A stretch of 64,000 bases of DNA from Helopsaltes ochotensis. Taxonomy: Eukaryota > Chordata > Aves > Passeriformes > Locustellidae. Below the pieces are notes generated by a model. That model saw only the letters and a program-made list of their open reading frames with translations, ran no database searches and had not been told where the DNA came from. The DNA is taken from assembly GCA_013400155.1 (NCBI GenBank), contig VXBM01000059.1:1045396-1109395 (forward strand), in the 5' to 3' direction. Positions 58,572 through 64,000 of this stretch are shown in pieces (within the stretch, counting starts at the first letter, position 1; every line of letters starts with the position of its first letter). Made by a program: the position numbers and the translations under genes.

Positions 58572-59718
58572 GTTTTACTAGTTCAGAAAGTATATTTCTT
58601 TCTTCTTGTTGTGGATTTCAGGGGCCTATTGCAATTGCTGTCAGTGTTTGCAGATCCCACTGATGAAAGAACTTGCATTAACATTTTTGGGAACAGGATC
58701 AGGAAATTACGTATGGACTGGGTATGCTTTGGTCTAATATTTAAAATATCAAGTTTCAAAGTTAAATTTCTTGTTCCCTGCTGTTGGACCTGTGTTGAGT
58801 AACTGATATTTCATTTTGCTATTAATTCTGAAAACTTTTTCTTAAAAAAAAAAATATTGTTTTAAGTTGTTCAAAACCGTAGCTGAATCAAACTTTGAAA
58901 GAGTTTAGTTTCTGGTTAAACAAAATATTTATTTCCAAAGAAAAAATATCAGTTGAGTATATTGTTAATATGGAAAAGTAAAATGGACTGGCATTAAGTA
59001 ATTTCAGATGAAAACTCCAGACTTTTCACTTCCTTCTTCTGTTTTTACACAAGGCAGTTCAGCAAAATGAAGTCAATCCTGAAGTTTGCACTATTTGCTG
59101 AAAAAAATTCAATGGAAAAATTTTGCTCATCTCTACCAGCTGCAGTTCTGGGGAGGACAGTGTTTTGAAAAGGATTGCTGAGCTCTTCTCACAACTTCAT
59201 GACCACAATACAAATTAACCTAAGCCAAGGCTGTGAAGTAAAATCTCTGTCCCAGTGAAATCTCTGGCAGGCCTGCCGGGTTCCCACTGGCTACAGGGTG
59301 CCTATAGTTTCATTCCAGGAAGGTGGGTTTGAGGTCGACTTAATGAGCAGCCACTAACTTCAGTATCTATTTTCTCTGCATCTTATTGCTGATGGGTTTG
59401 CTAATAATAAATGGAAATGTTGCTGTAAGAGATCAAGCTGGTAAATTAATTTAGATTGACAGCAAATGCTCTTTACACTGATATCATTGGAGGACCTCAA
59501 GGCACTGCCAAATGTCTTTGAAATAGCCACATGTCATTTAGTCATTGCTAGAAATAGAGACCCAGTTCTGCCCTTGGCTGATGAGGTACAGATTCTCCTG
59601 GCATTTTGGCAGACCAGCCCCAAATATATGACCAAATGTATGACCTGTGTTGTGGTCCTTCTACTCTACTCTTCGTGAGCACAGACCAGCAATGTTGAGC
59701 TGGAGAAGGACTCTAAAG

Positions 59719-59748
59719 GTGTGTGGGGTGTGTGGGTGTGTGTGTGTC
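59719..59748. repeat. (GT)n-like tract
   Basis: Interrupted GT/GGGTGT units (gtgtgtggggtgtgtgggtg then tgtgtgtgt). Confidence 0.8.
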
Positions 59749-60209
59749 CTCTGGCTGAAGTTAGTGAGTGGAACAAAATGGATTCTGACAGAGGTGCTTT
59801 TTTCTAAAGGGATGAGCACTGTGTGTGCTCCATGGTCCACAAGTTGCCACATAAACACTCAGCTCTGATGAATGCATACTGTTCCCCATATGTCATCGTG
59901 TACCTCAATTACTGAATGACAGATTTCATTTGTATTCCAATTAACAGGAAAGTTGGGCCCCTTTGGGCCTAGATTATACTTGAGAAAAATTCATCATGCT
60001 AGGAAATTTGCAAAAACATTCGCCGTAATTTTTGCCTGGAGTACAGGCAAGAATGTTCATGTTTGGAAACATGTCAGCTAATCAAGTCTCACCTTTAATT
60101 ATCTTGATGCAATTCATCAAGATCTGAAAATACATTTTCAAACATGACTTATTCATGGCTTTGCTGGGAACCAAGTCTTATTCAGCATCCTATTAATTGT
60201 CAGACTTCT

Positions 60210-60238
60210 TTGGTTTGGGGTTTGGGGTTTTTTTTTAA
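60210..60238. repeat. T/G low-complexity tract (TTTGGGG units)
   Basis: Contains tggtttggggtttggggttt and a following T run. Short, with GGGG runs. Confidence 0.75.
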
Positions 60239-62248
60239 TACACCAGCAGAAACATGTTTGAAAATCCATGAACTGAAAATTGAACTTAATGGGTTTTCTA
60301 AATAGCTTCTGGAAGAAGATTTCTTTCCTAATGCACTTAACAGTAAAACCAGCCTCTATTTATGACATAATAATGTATTTTGTTTGCATATTTGAACAGA
60401 TGTTGAGTTGATTTGATTTGGAAGGGTCTGTTTTGGGGGTTTTTTTGTTACTCTGCACATTTAAAATGTGCTTAAAATGGTTGGAAAGGAACAGATAGAG
60501 AAAAAATATATTGAAATTACTCAATATACATTGAAATGCATCTTATTTGAAACTTGCATTATAGTTATTAAATAATGAGGTTTTCAATGATGCTTTAATT
60601 TGCTTTTATAATTCTATATATTTCTAGAAAATACAATCCAAAGTGAGCTAAAATGATAGGAGTGACATGGATGAAGTCTTCTAATTTCTTTGTTTTAAAC
60701 TAGCAGGATTTAAGGACTATTCAGGCAGATTACTGTGAGGGTTAGAGCTGTGAAGAAAGACTGGCAAGGGAAAGATGGAAAGATTTGAGAAGTGTAGGGA
60801 TAGCACAGAACCATCCAAAAGAGGGGCTGGGAGAGACACACCAGAGGCAGGAAAACTTTCTCTGGAGGAGTTTCTATTCATATTACTTTTATGAATCTCT
60901 TATGGTACAGTTTTTTCTCATAAAACAGCAACAGTAGTTTGTAGAATGCTTTTCACTGGGAAAACTTGAAAGACTTTCTATAAGAGGTGAATCTCCAGTG
61001 TGCAGGGGGAGGCTCAAGGCAGGAAAGTTGCAGATGTGGGGCTGTGGTAGAATAAGGAAGGATCCCTGTTTTCCTGAGTCCCTGTCCAAGCTGAGGGAAA
61101 TGTTTTTGGAAGCAGAGGTGTTTCTACAGATGTTTGGAATATTTCTTAGAACACATTTTGAATAGTGACATCAATTATTTTTCTCTTTGGCTATAAACAC
61201 ACAAAAGTTGGTCAAATGTTACCCAAAGTTTCAGTATCTGTCCTGATTTCTTCTAAACACTAAGCACTAATTATGCCTGTGAAATCTACTGACACAAAAG
61301 ATAATCTTTATACCACAAGGAATGACAGACTGGACCTGTTGGTTGTCTCATCAGGCTGGTGTTCTGTGGTCTGAGTCAAAAGATGCAGAAGCTTTTTTAG
61401 GAATGTTGAAGACATAATGTTAAGGGGCTTCATAAATTTGGCAATGGGCAAACATTAACAATAGCAGGCGTACTGGTAATGATGTGCATTGTCCTTTCTG
61501 GGTTATAGGACATGTCCATGAGGTGGGGTGTGTGTCTTTGAGTGCCTATTCCATGGAGACAAAGCTGCCTCTAATTACTACCAGCTAAGGGATGGATGTA
61601 CTCCTTTGGTGTTGTGTTTTGTGGATAGATATGGGGTTCAGATCCTTCTGATGCTGAGTGCTTATTCTTGCATTTAATCCTTCCCATTCTGTTCTATTCA
61701 TGAAGTATAGCAAGCTGAGGCTTTGTGGATTTTCTAATAAAACACCTAACAAACTGGGCCAAATTTGTTTTCAGCTTCACAAATGGAAGCAGAAGAGCCC
61801 CATGCATGTCTTGGAATTTGGACCTTACAAATGCAGTTTGCTATGAGTCATCATTTTCTTCTTGTACTAATTTCACATATTTGATAAGCTCTTTTTATGG
61901 TTTACAAGTTTAAAAAGACAAATAAAACTTTGTAGATTAAAACATTGGTTTGGAGGTCGTATTTTGTCTGCTCTCTGATGATCTGTGAATAGCCTTTTTT
62001 CTGTGGGCTTCAGCTTAAACCTACAGAGTGACTTTGGAATGGGTGTTTATAGTTCTTTGCTTGCTTGTTCACAGGGTAAGGCTGTTGATAGATGAATAAA
62101 GTGCCACTTGAGGTTGTTAACAACCATGACTGGTAATGCTAGTTCGACTAAGATAAACAGTGGAATGCTATGGCAATTAGCATTAAGGTCTCACTTGGCC
62201 AGTGCTGATTTTCAAAGCCATAGATACCGTGCTCTGTAGATACCCACA

Positions 62249-62311
62249 GCTGGGAGGTCTGGGGCTGTTCTCATCCCATGGCTGGGAGGTCTGGAGCTGT
62301 TCTCATCCCTG
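62249..62311 (+). repeat. 32-bp tandem duplication
   Basis: Two adjacent copies beginning gctgggaggtctgg and ending ctgttctcatccc, at 62249 and 62281. They differ mainly by one G/A change and at the end of the unit. Confidence 0.88.
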
Positions 62312-64000
62312 CTCCGAGTGCTGGGGGCTCCTCTGTGGTGTGCACACAGCATCTCTGCATACTCAATGTGCCAGGAAGCAGGACTACAAAAACTGTAATG
62401 TTTCAGTCCAAAGCAATTAACCCTCTCACCCTGCAAGGAGTGCAGGGGAGGAAAAGCTCAATTAAAGAGACTCGGAGTTTCCAGTAAGTGCAAAAGTATG
62501 AAGGGAAGCAATAAGGCAGCTCTGTGGGCCTCACATTCCTCCGGTCTCTTTACAGCCTTTTCAGGGAATATTTTTTACTTTTGATGTCCATAATCACAAC
62601 TTGCTGTTTGAATGTGCCATCTGCTAGGGCCACAACCCTCAATGTCCCTGAGCATGACTTCCTTCCATAGATTTCACTGGAAATTTTGTGCAGCTTTACT
62701 GGATCAACAGAAGTATTCAATTTATACTCTCATGGAATCAGGGCCCTGGGACGCTCAGAGTTTGCACTGGTTAGGGACAGGTTTTTATTAGAACTTTCCT
62801 GGTCTAATAAATGGATGCTAAAATAATTCAAAGATTACAATCTTGATATCCTGCAAGCCTGAGACAGAGAGTCATTTTAGTTGGTAACTGTGAATTAAAG
62901 GAGAAAGTCATTGTGTTTTCAGGAGCAGAGCAGGACTTTCATTCCTTTATCTGCTAAAAACATCATCACTGCAACCTCTTTTGCTATAATTGAATCAGGG
63001 ATTCGGCACTGGCAGGATATTATGTGTCTGCTGATCTTTCTAACAATAGTTGATGAAGTTAGTTTTACTTGGAGCCTGTGTTCCTTTGGATATTCCTTCT
63101 GTACCCCACGACTGCAAAGGAAATGCACTGAACAGATCTCACCGTGAGCGTCCTGTGTGCCCTCTTACTCATCCCCCCAAGGACGTGCAGGATGGAACTG
63201 CTCCAAAGGAATGGTCCAAAATTTCTCCTCCCTGGCACACAAGAGGTATGTTCACCACGTCTGGGACACCAGCAGAGAAACCCGAGGGGCCAAAGCCACT
63301 GAGACAAAGGAGCTGCTCCTGGTCCCCAGAGGGTGTCGGTGTCCCCGTGTCTGATCACCCCCCAGCCCAGCACTGGGTTTCTGTCGGGCTCTGGCACAAG
63401 CAGGTGCAGAAAGGCCTTAGATCCCAGAATACTCTTCCATCCCTTTAGTCAGTTTAGAAAGATGTCACCATGAAAAGGACTTGAACAAGACAGTTTTTTT
63501 GCTGTTGACTTTCTGTTGTGCCCTTTCATGGGTTTGAAATCCACTTATCTGAAAGTGTGCAGTTACATTTTGTCCTTTTTCATCATTTAAATGCATCTTC
63601 TTGATCTGAAGAAATAAAAGCAATTTAAAAAATTAGAGATTTTGTTTTCATATGTGCTGCCAAGTCTGATACTGCAAAGTAACTGCTGAATTGGCACAAG
63701 CAGTTTGAGAGAGCCAGCAGATTTAGGAAGGGAGAAGATAAACCTTATTATGTTTCTTTGCCAAAGGAGAAAAGAAACGATATTGACTTAAATGTGGGAA
63801 ATTTAAAAGGGGCCATATGTTCTCACTTTGTGCTTTGTTTCTAATAGATAGACAGAAATCTTTGAAGTGTGGATTGGCACAGTAGGGTGCATGCTTCTGT
63901 AGAGAAAAGATGCTAAATGGGGAGGATGTGAGGGGGCACATGAAACTCTATTAGCCATGCAACAGCAAAGAGAGAAAGGCAAATCCAATGATAATGTACA

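Larger units (their letters stand above)
55603..58590 (+). other. NKD1: NKD1 3' UTR (3' end inferred)
   Basis: About 3 kb of AT-rich sequence directly after the NKD1 stop codon, with no recognisable coding sequence. It contains a TA-rich microsatellite near 56566-56605, poly-A and poly-T runs (55810, 56935, 57740, 57977), a Pumilio-type TGTATATA at 57716-57723 and an ATTTA-containing stretch near 58522. The 3' end is placed about 20 nt after the ATTAAA at 58566. A shorter form could use the ATTAAA at 57070. The end point is inference without transcript data, and a longer UTR reaching the AATAAA near 61921 cannot be excluded. Confidence 0.65.
58591..64000. other. Downstream intergenic region, no gene recognised
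   Basis: About 5.4 kb after the inferred NKD1 3' end. In human the next gene is SNX20, convergent with NKD1; I saw no PX-domain or other SNX20-like peptide in any frame, so that gene, if present, starts beyond the window. AATAAA hexamers at 61921 and 63613 could belong to unannotated transcripts. Open frames at 61658-61913 and 63050-63448 are short and match nothing I recognise. A two-copy 32-bp duplication lies at 62249-62311. Confidence 0.6.

Noticed and set aside
63050..63448. 132-codon plus-strand open frame near the right edge, considered as a SNX20 or other neighbouring gene exon
   Set aside because: No PX-domain or other known motif; GC-rich local composition explains the open frame, and minus-strand frames there are equally open.
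58591..64000. tRNA, snRNA or microRNA genes in the downstream region
   Set aside because: No T-arm consensus, no snRNA-like conserved boxes and no obvious long hairpin were noticed.

Overview
The window is vertebrate, and most likely bird, nuclear DNA (perhaps a songbird). It is AT-rich, intron-dominated and has two runs of N. It carries one recognisable protein-coding gene, the Wnt antagonist NKD1 (naked cuticle homolog 1), on the + strand. The bird assignment is an inference: NKD1 is clearly amniote but differs from the mammalian protein as I recall it, the introns are compact, there are no Alu, B1 or L1 elements, only old decayed MIR/L3/CR1-like relics are seen, and T/G low-complexity tracts typical of bird assemblies recur.

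Layout. Positions 1-19716 are the 3' part of an upstream NKD1 intron; the N-terminal exons (by analogy with human, exons 1-3) are not found and should lie before base 1. Seven coding exons follow: 19717-19774, 38200-38306, 40619-40714, 49122-49269, 50298-50382, 54161-54291 and 55028-55602. They splice into an uninterrupted reading frame of 1200 nt (399 codons plus TAG), with GT-AG junctions and consistent phases throughout. The encoded part holds the EF-hand that NKD proteins use to bind Dishevelled, the conserved middle block, and the His-rich C-terminal tail. The 3' UTR starts at 55603 and plausibly ends near 58590, after an ATTAAA signal at 58566. Positions 58590-64000 look intergenic, with no recognisable coding exon on either strand.

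Non-coding content. The largest repeat is a C-rich CTGCC-type minisatellite (about 9660-10340) broken by a 202-bp assembly gap. There are also a five-copy 17-bp tandem repeat (33711-33795), T/G-rich tracts with one A/C-rich tract in the opposite orientation, small microsatellites, and ancient SINE/LINE relics (the clearest is MIR-like, near 11140-11245). Three places in the introns carry groups of TCF/LEF or HMG-box core motifs, including an inverted TCF pair next to an inverted GATA pair at 15354-15396. These are worth testing as feedback enhancers because NKD1 is a known Wnt target. I found no RNA gene, CRISPR array, intact transposon, viral element or second protein gene, and no strong evidence for a novel biological system.
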